From: Caulobacter sp. BP25 | GTDB taxonomy: Bacteria > Pseudomonadota > Alphaproteobacteria > Caulobacterales > Caulobacteraceae | Assembly (NCBI RefSeq): GCF_002737755.1 | Contig: NZ_PEGH01000009.1 | Span: forward strand, 173,655 to 237,654 | Direction: 5' to 3' | Length of the DNA: 64,000 nucleotides | Part shown: in pieces, positions 41,332 through 49,137 of the stretch | How positions within the stretch are numbered: position 1 is the first letter of the stretch | How the letters are laid out: each line of letters begins with the position of its first letter | The notes under the pieces: generated by a model | The model's database searches: none | Told to the model about the DNA's origin: nothing | What the model saw: only the letters and a program-made list of their open reading frames with translations | Translations under genes and position numbers: made by a program

Positions 41332-42302
41332 ATGTCTGGACCCGCCGTCGTTCTTTCGACGATCCTGAACAACCCGGCTTTGCCGCAAATCAGCGCTTCG
41401 GCCCTGTCTTACCTCCCCGAGTTCGAGCTGAACGCCTCGGACCACTGGCTGTTCGACAAAGGCGATGCTTCGGGCCTGGTCGGCCGGGTGAACGGGTTGC
41501 CCCTCACGCCGAACGCGCCGGAGACCGGCGTGAAGTCGGTCGTGATGAGCAACCGTGGGAGCTACACTGTCCGGCCTTCCGTCTCGTTCACGGGGGCGGT
41601 GGCACGGGCGCGGCCGGCGTCGTCGTGCTGGGCGTTGACGGCGGGCTCGATGTCTATGTCACCCAGCCGGGCCAGGGCTATACCAGCCCGCCGACTCCGG
41701 TCTTCACGGGTGGTACCGGTTCGGGGGCGGTCGCCACGGCTGTTCTGGACGGCCGGCCGACCTATGCCGGGGCTTACCTTTCGACCCAGCCCGGTGGCGT
41801 CAATGGGCTGAAGACCCAGTGGGATGACGCCCAGGTCTCGACTATGTGCGCCGTGGTCCAGCGAAAGGCGATCACCACGGCGGGCCGGATCGTCATGGGC
41901 ACGGGCAGCGAAACGGCTGACGGCGGCGAGGTCGTCTATTGGGCCGGGACCAATCACCAATTCCGCGTCCGCAACGGCGGGTCGAACACCGGCATCACGG
42001 GCACGATCGCCGATGACCAATGGTACTTCGTCGCCAAGGTCAGCAACAACGGCGACCACATCGCCATGGTCGGCGGCCAAACGCCGGTGACTCAGACCCA
42101 GGCGAAGGTGCTGGCGGCGCGAAAGTACGCCTTGGGCAATGTCTACTATAAGGGGGACACGACCGCGACGGCCTTCTACCAGGGCCTGAACGCCGCCGAG
42201 TTCATCTTCTACAACGGTGTCGCCAAGACGGCCGCCGAGCTGGCGGCGATCTACGCCAGGACCAAGATCCGCATGGCGCGGCGCGGGCTGACGCTGTTTT
42301 AG
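41332..42302 (+). pseudogene. LamG-like tail appendage gene, frameshifted at a G5 run
   Basis: The frame from ATG 41332 gives a LamG-like start (NASDHWLFDKGDASGLVG) and enters a beta insert ending PSVSFTG, then turns into Arg/Ser-rich nonsense ending at 41811. The sensible sequence continues in the other frame: GVVVLGVDGGLDVYVTQPGQ, then ALGNVYYKGDTTATAFYQG, to TAG at 42302. One extra G in the run 41592-41596 would restore a single protein of about 323 residues. It could be mutation, sequencing error or slippage-based switching. Confidence 0.75.
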
Positions 42303-42368
42303 GAAGCCAAACCTGGTGGGCCAGATGCTAGGCTTTGTGCCTGGGCTTGGCATTGGCTGGAGCGTGGC

Positions 42369-43439
42369 ATGACGATTATCCTGGGCGCGGCTAGCCCGAG
42401 CAAAGCGGCATTTCTCTCCGATTTGCTTATTTCCAGGACTGGTGGCGTAGTCCCCGTTGAGTTGGAATTTCCTTCAGGTAGGCGCAAACGCTCTGAGCCG
42501 GGGCCGAAGCAGCCGGTGCGTCTTCAGCAGAAAATGTATGTCTTGGGTCCTCGCCACGTCGTCATGTGGGCAGGGGATGTGAAAGTCGCCATGTCGATCG
42601 CCCGGGAACTGCTGCGGATGGTCGAGCGTGGAGAGGACCTAATACTTGGCGACGCCTTCAAGGCCGTTCGGCTCACCGGAAAAGTTTCAGAAGGCGTCGC
42701 AATGCAACTCTGGACGCAGGTCGATGATGGCCGATCGGTCGCGCAATCGTTGAACTGCGAATATGAAGAAGAGGTCGACGCGAGGGTCCTATACGCGGGA
42801 TCAGGACAATGGCATTTCGTCGATTCAATTGAGTTCAGGGGCGAGCGCGAGGGGGCTTACCGGGGTGCGCTTCACGGCGTGGTCATGCCCCGTTTAGCTG
42901 CTGCCCTATGCGATGCTGATTTGGGGGAAATGAAAGCGCTGAACTTTGCATACGGTGGCGGGTTCGAAATTGGGATTATGCACAACGGGCAGGCGCGAAA
43001 GCTTGAGTATTCAGTGAGGCACTGGGACTATGACGGCTCAGCGCTTCTCAGCGGTCCAGCCTATCGGACTTGGTACGACAACCATCACTTCTTCGCCATG
43101 TCCTACCGGCCAGAAGAGAAGCGCATGTCTGGGGTCATTGTCCCTGACCCGTTGGATAGATCCGCCGCACCGACACGCTTGGTTGCGCCGACCAGGTCTT
43201 CAGACCTAACGATCCACATCATCCATCTCGCTGACGGAAGCCGGATGCGGCCCTTCTATCATGTGGGGGCGGGTGGCTATGAGTTCGAAGTTATCCTTGA
43301 ACCCGATCGCGTCGGCTTCCAGGAACACATCACTGATGATCTGCGCGAGCAGATCAAAACACATGCCACCGCTCAAGTGCCGGTCAAAATGATCCGGCCC
43401 CAGGATTGGGTCAACGGGCACCCCTTCCTCGATGACTAG
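42369..43439 (+). CDS. Cargo protein of unknown function, Ntn-hydrolase-like N-terminus
   Basis: 356 residues, visibly less GC-rich than the structural genes. The opening TIILGAASPSKAAFLSDLLI and the later MYVLGPRHVVMWAGDVKVAM and SIARELLRMVE follow the strand pattern of proteasome-type Ntn hydrolases (strand, AD/SD turn, then VGxxxxxAGxxxD helix). This is my structural inference; catalytic residues are not proven. It is not a known tail or lysis gene, is convergent with the next gene, and is a candidate lysogenic conversion or superinfection gene. Confidence 0.7.
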   Translation: MTIILGAASPSKAAFLSDLLISRTGGVVPVELEFPSGRRKRSEPGPKQPVRLQQKMYVLGPRHVVMWAGDVKVAMSIARELLRMVERGEDLILGDAFKAVRLTGKVSEGVAMQLWTQVDDGRSVAQSLNCEYEEEVDARVLYAGSGQWHFVDSIEFRGEREGAYRGALHGVVMPRLAAALCDADLGEMKALNFAYGGGFEIGIMHNGQARKLEYSVRHWDYDGSALLSGPAYRTWYDNHHFFAMSYRPEEKRMSGVIVPDPLDRSAAPTRLVAPTRSSDLTIHIIHLADGSRMRPFYHVGAGGYEFEVILEPDRVGFQEHITDDLREQIKTHATAQVPVKMIRPQDWVNGHPFLDD

Positions 43440-43454
43440 CCACTGAGTTTCGTC

Positions 43455-44471
43455 TCACGCGCGAAGATCTTGGTGAAAGCGCGTGACGTACTCGAACGGC
43501 GTGCCTTTCGATCTTGACTGGCGTAGGCCTGCGGTCTTGTTCAGAGACGACAACGCGGCTACGCCGAGGGCCGATAAAGCAGCGTTGGTGAGCCCCAGGC
43601 CTACCGAGCTCGCCGCCGCGAATGCGGCGGAGCCTGCGACCCAGATCTTTTGATCGAGCTTCGCCTGTAAGCTTGAGAACTGGATAGGGAACTTGCTTTC
43701 GCGGCTGACCTTTACCGCGTCTGCCAATGCTCGATCGAGGCGATTTAGATGCTGTCGATAAGCGAACGCCGCGTCGGGCGCGGCTAAGACTGTTTGATAG
43801 ACCTCGCCGAGCGCGGACCGGAGCGTGCGGAGCTCGGCGAACCTTTTGGCCTTGAACTCGAGTACGTCCGCCAGCGGCACTTCCGCTGCTGGCACGGGGA
43901 TGGCGTTGTGAAGCTCGAAGAGCAGGCCGCGCCCCCAGGCCATATCCTCAGCGGCGAACGAGCCGCCATCGACAGGGCGGGCTAGACTCCATTGGCCGGG
44001 CTGTCGTTGCTCGGCCTGAGAGAAGGCCTGCGCCGGCCCCGCTAGCAAATCCGCATCGGCCTCCATGCGCGCCCGCATTGGCGCACTGGCCATGTAGCTA
44101 AATTGCGTTCGGACTAAGATGCCCTCCGACTTTAGGAAAGCCATGTCCGGATCGGTAAGTTCCTCGGTCTGATCGTGGCCCGGATAGTCCAGCCTATCCC
44201 ACAGGAGGCAATGGTGCCGAAGCTCTTGTGCGGTCGGCGGCGACAGGGATGCGGGCTTGCCATCCGCGTCGCGGCCGATTGAGCCGCTAAGGATCAGACC
44301 CTGTTCGTCCGGCTTTAGCAGCGCCTCCTTCGTGTGACTCATCAGCGTGAAGGCAAGCTCTACGTCATGGACCGGAGGGCCCATCACGAACGTGCCGTCC
44401 GCTTGGGTGATGACTTTGCGCAGGCCTCCCCCTTCGAACCTGAGGCCCTTCGGTAGATCGCTATCTGGCAT
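43455..44471 (-). CDS. DUF6236-like cargo protein with C-terminal membrane segment
   Basis: 338 residues on the strand opposite to all late genes, so it must have its own promoter. The N-terminal half (ELRHHCLLWDRLDYPGHDQT, then LKSEGILVRT) recalls DUF6236 proteins of prophages and genomic islands. Residues about 275-310 (WVAGSAAFAAASSVGLGLTN, ALSALGVAALSSL) are hydrophobic enough to span or anchor in the membrane. A soluble sensor joined to a membrane segment is a common layout in abortive-infection effectors, but function is unknown. Confidence 0.7.
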   Translation of the reverse strand: MPDSDLPKGLRFEGGGLRKVITQADGTFVMGPPVHDVELAFTLMSHTKEALLKPDEQGLILSGSIGRDADGKPASLSPPTAQELRHHCLLWDRLDYPGHDQTEELTDPDMAFLKSEGILVRTQFSYMASAPMRARMEADADLLAGPAQAFSQAEQRQPGQWSLARPVDGGSFAAEDMAWGRGLLFELHNAIPVPAAEVPLADVLEFKAKRFAELRTLRSALGEVYQTVLAAPDAAFAYRQHLNRLDRALADAVKVSRESKFPIQFSSLQAKLDQKIWVAGSAAFAAASSVGLGLTNAALSALGVAALSSLNKTAGLRQSRSKGTPFEYVTRFHQDLRA

Positions 44472-44595
44472 GCACTGCCCCAGTCCGCTCGGCGAGCCGC
44501 CGAACCTGCCCGCCGTGTCCGATCTTGTCCATCGTCACGCACCGCCGACGCAGTCAGAACAGAGTCCATTGCCATCAAAATAGGAGGGGCCACTC

Positions 44596-44946
44596 ATGCC
44601 CTGGAGAGACCCCGACTGGATCGGGCGATACGGCATGGCCATGGCGGGGGCGGGGCTGTACGGCCTCTATCTCTTCGCCATCAAGACCCGGTCGGGCGGC
44701 CAGCTCACGCGCAAGGATCTGAACTGGCTGCTGCTGAACGTGGTTTGCGCGGTGCTGTCGGGCCTGCTGCTGACCTTCGTGTTCGCGGATCGCCTAGTCG
44801 GATTCATCCCGTGGGCGTCGCTGCGTGACGTCGGCCTGGTGGCCTTCGCCTTCGGCGTGTTCGGCTGGGAGCTGCTGCCGCTGATGTTCCCCAAGGCGCT
44901 GCGCTGGGCCGAGAACGCCGTAGACAAGGCCGGGGGTGCCCAATGA
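44596..44946 (+). CDS. Holin-like membrane protein
   Basis: 116 residues after a strong AGGAGGGG site. Three hydrophobic helices are visible (GMAMAGAGLYGLYLFAI; LLLNVVCAVLSGLLLTFVFA; VGLVAFAFGVFGWELLPLM). Located directly upstream of a second membrane protein and the endolysin, so a holin is the best call. Confidence 0.75.
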   Translation: MPWRDPDWIGRYGMAMAGAGLYGLYLFAIKTRSGGQLTRKDLNWLLLNVVCAVLSGLLLTFVFADRLVGFIPWASLRDVGLVAFAFGVFGWELLPLMFPKALRWAENAVDKAGGAQ

Positions 44947-45245
44947 CCACGATGGACATTGTCGCCGCCACGGCCGGCGCGCTGGCCAGCGGATGGCTGG
45001 CGATCCGCGCCTACATGCTCAAGCCCGCGTTCCAGAGCTGGTGTAGCGCGCCAGGCCTGGTTTGGGCGTCGCTGCTGCTGTTGTCCGTCATCTGTGGCAT
45101 CGTCGCCCTCTCGATCGTCAGGACAGGCGTTCCCGCGACCCCGCGCGAGGCCCTGCTTCTGATCGGCCTGGCCTGGGTCGCGCTCGTTATGCTGATCAAC
45201 CTCCACCGCCAGGCGCCCGGCCGCCACCAGTCGCCCGCCGAATAG
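44943..45245 (+). CDS. Second holin-like or antiholin membrane protein
   Basis: 100 residues, 4-bp overlap with the preceding gene. Three hydrophobic stretches (IVAATAGALASGWLAI; LVWASLLLLSVICGIVALSI; ALLLIGLAWVALVMLI). It may act with or against the upstream protein in timing membrane opening. Confidence 0.65.
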   Translation: MTTMDIVAATAGALASGWLAIRAYMLKPAFQSWCSAPGLVWASLLLLSVICGIVALSIVRTGVPATPREALLLIGLAWVALVMLINLHRQAPGRHQSPAE

Positions 45246-45253
45246 GCCGCGGC

Positions 45254-45270
45254 TGCGAGCGCCGCTCGCA
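45254..45270. repeat. 17-bp palindrome, perfect copy
   Basis: TGCGAGCGCCGCTCGCA in the 66-bp gap between the second membrane protein and the endolysin. Flanked by GGC and TCCC like the copy after the tail tube gene. Confidence 0.75.
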
Positions 45271-45311
45271 TCCCTTCTTCTCCCTCCCTTACAGCACCGG
45301 AGACCCTCGCC

Positions 45312-45755
45312 ATGCACATGAGCGAGCACTTCACGCTGGCCGAAATGACGGTCAGCGCCAACGCCGCGCGCCTTGGCCTCGACAACACGCCGCCGCCTGA
45401 GATCATCGCGCGGCTCAAGACCGTCGCGCAGCAGCTCGAGCGCATTCGCGAACTGCTCGGCGGCAAGCCGATCCGGATCACCAGCTGCTATCGCTCTCCG
45501 GACGTGAACCGCGCCGCCGGCGGCGCCAAGGCCTCGGCTCATCTCGAGGGCTGGGCGGTCGACTTCGTTTGCCCCGACTACGGCACGCCGCTGCAGATCG
45601 CCGAGCGCCTGGAACGATCGGCGATCACCTTCGACCAGCTGATCCACGAGCACGGTGTTTGGGTCCACATCAGCTTCGATCCGCGCCGGCGCGGCCAGCT
45701 GCTGACCATCGACCGGGGCGGTACGCGCGAAGGCCTGCACGAGGCGCGGTCGTGA
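45312..45755 (+). CDS. Endolysin, peptidase M15 family
   Basis: 147 residues. The M15A zinc site is visible: His and Asp in SAHLEGWAVDF and His in GVWVHISF. ITSCYRSPDVNRAAGG is the usual substrate loop. It cuts the D-Ala or L-Ala/D-Glu peptide links of peptidoglycan. It has no signal peptide, so it depends on the holin. Confidence 0.9.
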   Translation: MHMSEHFTLAEMTVSANAARLGLDNTPPPEIIARLKTVAQQLERIRELLGGKPIRITSCYRSPDVNRAAGGAKASAHLEGWAVDFVCPDYGTPLQIAERLERSAITFDQLIHEHGVWVHISFDPRRRGQLLTIDRGGTREGLHEARS

Positions 45756-46204
45756 ACCCGCTCGGCGTCCCGTTGTCGATCGCCGGGCCCGTCGCGGGCG
45801 TGGCGGCGATCGTGATCCTGGGCCTTGGCGGTGTGGTCCTGAAGCAGCGCGACGACCTGGTGGTCTGGCGGCTCAAGGACAAAGACCAGCAGGCTCGAGA
45901 GTACAACCTGCGCCGCGACATTGACGAGCGTGATCGCAAGGTCATCGCCCGCGCCGGCGACGAGGCCGACGACCGGGGCGAGGCCGACGTCGCCTGCGTC
46001 AACGAGATCTCCAGCAGCTTTCAGAAGGGCGTGGCCGTCGGCCGCGCGATCAACCATGCGAAAAGCACGACTTCTTCCCCTCCTCGCTCTCAGCCTGGCG
46101 CTGGCGGCGTGCTCGACTACCGGGAGAATTGGGAAGCTTCCGCCTTCAAGCCCGCCGCCTCCGTATCCGCCGCCGGCGGCGATCTGCGCGCCCCTCGAGG
46201 CTGA
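45752..46204 (+). CDS. Inner-membrane spanin (Rz-like)
   Basis: 150 residues from a GTG overlapping the endolysin stop. One N-terminal membrane helix (AGPVAGVAAIVILGLGGVVL) is followed by a charged coiled coil (RLKDKDQQAREYNLRRDIDE), the layout of i-spanins. The outer spanin gene is nested in its 3' part in another frame. Confidence 0.8.
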   Translation: MNPLGVPLSIAGPVAGVAAIVILGLGGVVLKQRDDLVVWRLKDKDQQAREYNLRRDIDERDRKVIARAGDEADDRGEADVACVNEISSSFQKGVAVGRAINHAKSTTSSPPRSQPGAGGVLDYRENWEASAFKPAASVSAAGGDLRAPRG

Positions 46205-46400
46205 GCCCCTGCCGCCGGCTGGCGTCGACCAGGACCTGCTGTATCAGGCAATCGTCGCCGCCCTGGGCGACCAGCTGGCGGTGGAGTTCCTGCGCTGGCG
46301 CGAGACGGAGTGGCCGGCCTGGGCGCGCCGAGGCTGGCGCCGCCTCGAGCAGGGCCAAGCCGGCTGCGGGCCGCCGCCCCAGGATCGAAAGCGACCCTAG
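46056..46400 (+). CDS. Outer-membrane lipoprotein spanin (Rz1-like)
   Basis: 114 residues. Signal peptide MRKARLLPLLALSLALAAC ends in lipobox LAAC; the mature part begins Cys-Ser-Thr-Thr and is Pro-rich at first (PPSSPPPPYPPP), as in Rz1. The start lies 149 bp inside the 3' end of the i-spanin gene in another frame. Longer than most Rz1 proteins, with an extra helical C-terminus. Confidence 0.85.
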   Translation: MRKARLLPLLALSLALAACSTTGRIGKLPPSSPPPPYPPPAAICAPLEAEPLPPAGVDQDLLYQAIVAALGDQLAVEFLRWRETEWPAWARRGWRRLEQGQAGCGPPPQDRKRP

Positions 46401-46462
46401 CCCGGCGCCGGCCGGGCCGATCCACGACCAGGTGCTCGCCAAAAGGCTTGAGCGCTCCAACA

Positions 46463-46491
46463 AGCCCCGCCGGTCCGCCGGCGGGGCTTTC
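46463..46491 (+). terminator. Terminator of the late operon
   Basis: AGCCCCGCCGG and CCGGCGGGGCT form an 11-bp stem with a TCCG loop, followed by TTTCGTG. It lies 62 bp after the spanin stop and ends the late operon. Confidence 0.85.
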
Positions 46492-46494
46492 GTG

Positions 46495-46686
46495 TTAGCG
46501 CGCCCTAGCTCGCCGCTGGACGATCTGACGGAACAAGTTTTCTGCGACCAAGGCGGCCGGCTTGCGTCCGATGGAGGCGCGCTCGGAGCCGTAAGCGCTC
46601 ATCACGCATACCGCCTTGCCGTCGCTCTCATAGGCCGCGTTCCAGCGTTGGCCGGCTTCCACGATGCTGATGGTCTTGGGTTCCAT
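46495..46686 (-). CDS. Small hypothetical protein (63 aa)
   Basis: From ATG 46686. EPKTISIVEAGQRWNAAYES and ASIGRKPAALVAENLF suggest a compact soluble protein. Divergent from the 91-residue gene with only 55 bp between starts. No family is recognised. Confidence 0.55.
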   Translation of the reverse strand: MEPKTISIVEAGQRWNAAYESDGKAVCVMSAYGSERASIGRKPAALVAENLFRQIVQRRARAR

Positions 46687-46741
46687 GGCCGGTGAACGGG
46701 GAGGCGCGCGAGAACGGTCCGACTCGGCTACACCGCCAGCC

Positions 46742-47017
46742 ATGACGACCGACGAAATCGACGCGATGCTGGACAAGATGGCCGAAGAGGCCGCCGCGAC
46801 CGGCGACGAGAATCTCTTGCCCGGCGCGATCAGCATGGCGTGCGATAGCTATTTCCGCCTACCGCTCGGCGTCGCGCGTTGCACCAATATCATCCACGGC
46901 ATCCGCTACCGCGGCGTACAGGTCCTGGTCGCCAGAGCGCGCGACGACAAGGTCATGAACCGCTCCGAGGACGAAGGGTTGGGCGCGCCGTACTTTGAAC
47001 TCGAGCCGAAGGCCTAG
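46742..47017 (+). CDS. Hypothetical protein (91 aa)
   Basis: Starts at ATG 46742. Acidic helical start ([20 protein letters not shown]) and a strand-rich remainder ([20 protein letters not shown]). Convergent with the SRAP gene, overlapping its end by 4 bp. Function is unknown. Confidence 0.6.
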   Translation: MTTDEIDAMLDKMAEEAAATGDENLLPGAISMACDSYFRLPLGVARCTNIIHGIRYRGVQVLVARARDDKVMNRSEDEGLGAPYFELEPKA

Positions 47018-47781
47018 ATCAGCGCCGCCTCGGCTTCCTTCGGCGGGTCCTGCTTCTGGCCCATGCCTCGGCTGACGATCACCAGGGCGTCGTCGGCCAA
47101 GGGCCGCTGCAGGGTCTTGGCTTCCTCCCAGGGAGCCCGCATCCACACGTCGCGTTCCTCGGCCGTGGTCAGGATCACCGGCATGGCCTTGTCGTGCACC
47201 GCGCCGACGACGCCGTTGGCCGAAGTGGTGAGGAAGGCGTACAGGTCGCAGGTGATTTCGCCCTCCGAGGCCTTGCGGGTGCACGTCCAGGCCATCTGAT
47301 GCACGCCCGCGAAGAAGGCGAGCGGGCGGTCCTCGCTGAGCGCGAACCACACGTTCTCGCCAGGGACGCCGCCGACCTGGTTGGGCTCGGCGAAAGAGCT
47401 CAGCGGAACAAGGCAACGGTGCTCGGGCGTCAACCAGCGACGCCAGTGCGGGCTGTCGGTCTTGCGGACGTTGGTCACGCCCCGATCCGGCTCGGCCTTG
47501 ATAAGCTGGGATAGCCGGTCGTCGTCGATGACGTGGCCCTTCTTGCGCAGGCCTTCGGCCCGCTTCTCGGCCGCCTGGCGCTGGACGAAGAACGGCGAGG
47601 GCATTCCCCAACGCGCCATGGCCAGATCCAGCCCCGATCCGTCGGCAGCGTGACGGACGATCGGCGCGGCCATGTCGGGAAAGATCCCGGGCAGGGGCGG
47701 CATGTTGCCGACGCGGTCCATGGCGCGCGTGGCGGCCAGGATCTCCGCTTGCCCTTTTCGCTGGCTATAGAGGTTGCACAC
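47014..47781 (-). CDS. SRAP-domain protein (HMCES/YedK family)
   Basis: 255 residues. Starts MCNLYS, with Cys2 as the residue that crosslinks to abasic sites. It has the RWGMPSPFF block, the conserved [12 protein letters not shown] region and the His of [11 protein letters not shown]. The family shields abasic sites in single-stranded DNA. It is last in a leftward operon with a LexA box upstream, so it should be made after DNA damage, possibly to protect replicating phage DNA. Confidence 0.93.
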   Translation of the reverse strand: MCNLYSQRKGQAEILAATRAMDRVGNMPPLPGIFPDMAAPIVRHAADGSGLDLAMARWGMPSPFFVQRQAAEKRAEGLRKKGHVIDDDRLSQLIKAEPDRGVTNVRKTDSPHWRRWLTPEHRCLVPLSSFAEPNQVGGVPGENVWFALSEDRPLAFFAGVHQMAWTCTRKASEGEITCDLYAFLTTSANGVVGAVHDKAMPVILTTAEERDVWMRAPWEEAKTLQRPLADDALVIVSRGMGQKQDPPKEAEAALI

Positions 47782-47785
47782 CGCC

Positions 47786-48181
47786 TCAGCCTTTCAGCCA
47801 GATCTCGACCGACCAGCAGTCGCCGGCCGGATCATCGTCGACCATCTGGTGGACCTCGACGTGCTCGACCCACGGATGGGCGGCCCAGAAATCGGGGTCG
47901 GTCTTCCACTCGCCGGCAAGTGTCATATCCGCGGGTCGGCTGGGGCGCGTGGTGGGCGGCGCCTCCGGTGCGTCCAGCGACGCCGGGAAGATCCGTACCG
48001 TCGCCGCATCGCCATCCGACGCCGGCGTCTCGACCGCCTGGGCGATCAGAGGGTGGCGCTGCCAGAACGCGTGCGGCGCGCGCGTCCCCGTGGCGATCAA
48101 GGATGCGCCGTCCTCGTAGAACCGGCGGACCTCGCCTGTCTCTTCGTTCACGGTGCGCCAGGTGAAGGGCTCGGCGGTCAT
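47786..48181 (-). CDS. Hypothetical protein (131 aa)
   Basis: [20 protein letters not shown] and a Trp-rich end ([20 protein letters not shown]). Located 4 bp before the SRAP gene in the same operon. No family is recognised; soluble. Confidence 0.6.
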   Translation of the reverse strand: MTAEPFTWRTVNEETGEVRRFYEDGASLIATGTRAPHAFWQRHPLIAQAVETPASDGDAATVRIFPASLDAPEAPPTTRPSRPADMTLAGEWKTDPDFWAAHPWVEHVEVHQMVDDDPAGDCWSVEIWLKG

Positions 48182-48228
48182 GCGGGTCTCCTTGGGCGTG
48201 GCAAGCTATCGGCGGTGGCGGTCGGCGC

Positions 48229-48588
48229 CTAGGGCAGCGGCGGAAACTTCAAGCGGCGCGCGACTTCGTTGTAAGCGGCCTTGGCTCGCGCCATTTCCTC
48301 GCGCTCCTTTTGGCCCTGAATAGCGGCTTGGCGCTCGCGAAGGGCTTTCAGCGGGCGGGCTGGCGATCCGTAGTGAAAGCCGACCGTTCCGCCGCATCCC
48401 TCAACGCGGCAACGGGAAGTTCGATCGACGAGGCTATAGTCCGGCCCCTTCGCTCGCTGGATCGCCAGTAAGTCGGCCTGCGCCCACGCTCCGCATTTCC
48501 GGCAAGACCAGATCACCCGCTCTTGAGCATCGATCAGCCCAGCCACGGTCCAGACGTGAGCGGGCAGGTAGGCGGGGTTCTTGGCCAT
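48229..48588 (-). CDS. Small zinc-binding hypothetical protein (119 aa)
   Basis: Chosen start at 48588 overlaps the upstream stop (TGATG type). CRKC and CRVEGC form a probable zinc site, followed by a charged helix (ERQAAIQGQKEREEMARAKA). In the LexA-box operon. Function is unknown. Confidence 0.65.
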   Translation of the reverse strand: MAKNPAYLPAHVWTVAGLIDAQERVIWSCRKCGAWAQADLLAIQRAKGPDYSLVDRTSRCRVEGCGGTVGFHYGSPARPLKALRERQAAIQGQKEREEMARAKAAYNEVARRLKFPPLP

Positions 48589-48869
48589 CAGCGAGGTCCG
48601 CCAATCCGCATCGACGGCTTTTGAGACGGAAAGCATGGACGCGTCTCCCAGGCGGTCGCGCCGCACCGCTCGCAGGGACGGCGGAAGGTTCGCGCCAGGG
48701 CGCGTATGCCGGTGCGCTCGTCGCCGAGGCGGCGCGCGATCAAGCCTGCGATCACCGTCTCAAGGTCCAGAAGGGTCATCTGGGCGCAGGCGGTGCAATG
48801 AAGTTGGATGCTCGCGTCGTGCTGGCGGTAGTGGTCGAGCGGCACGCCCGGCTCGAATTTCTCAGGCAT
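48588..48869 (-). CDS. Small zinc-binding protein (93 aa), first gene of SOS-type operon
   Basis: CTAC and CERC pairs flank a helical segment (LDLETVIAGLIARRLGDERT), a treble-clef-like layout. First gene of the leftward operon, with the LexA box 59 bp upstream. Function is unknown. Confidence 0.65.
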   Translation of the reverse strand: MPEKFEPGVPLDHYRQHDASIQLHCTACAQMTLLDLETVIAGLIARRLGDERTGIRALARTFRRPCERCGATAWETRPCFPSQKPSMRIGGPR

Positions 48870-48927
48870 GGGCGTGCGCTCTCGCGCGCTGACAGGCGCG
48901 TCTGGCCAGCATGACGATGTCTCCGAA

Positions 48928-48942
48928 GTTCCGCGAATGTTC
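48928..48942. promoter_or_regulatory. LexA box (GTTC-N7-GTTC)
   Basis: GTTCCGCGAATGTTC matches exactly the alphaproteobacterial LexA operator, two direct GTTC with a 7-bp spacer. It lies 59 bp upstream of the leftward zinc-protein/SRAP operon and about 195 bp upstream of the rightward methylase gene, so it most likely controls the leftward operon. Confidence 0.75.
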
Positions 48943-49137
48943 TCATTCCGCCGCGCGCGAGAGTCAAGCGCGCGAGCTCAAGAACACCGTCCTTCCGGGT
49001 AGGGCGGGATCGGCGCGCGCCAACGCGCCGACCGGCGAGTAGCTGCCTCGCCACGCGACGCCGTCGATCGCCGACGGCGCGTCCGCCCCAGCCTCCGGAG
49101 GCGGCGGACTCCTAATCGCTTAAAGGAGTAGCTCACA

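Noticed and set aside
39738..41372. 544-residue leftward frame opposite the fibre gene
   Set aside because: Antisense of a repeat-rich fibre gene; its own repeats mirror the fibre repeats.
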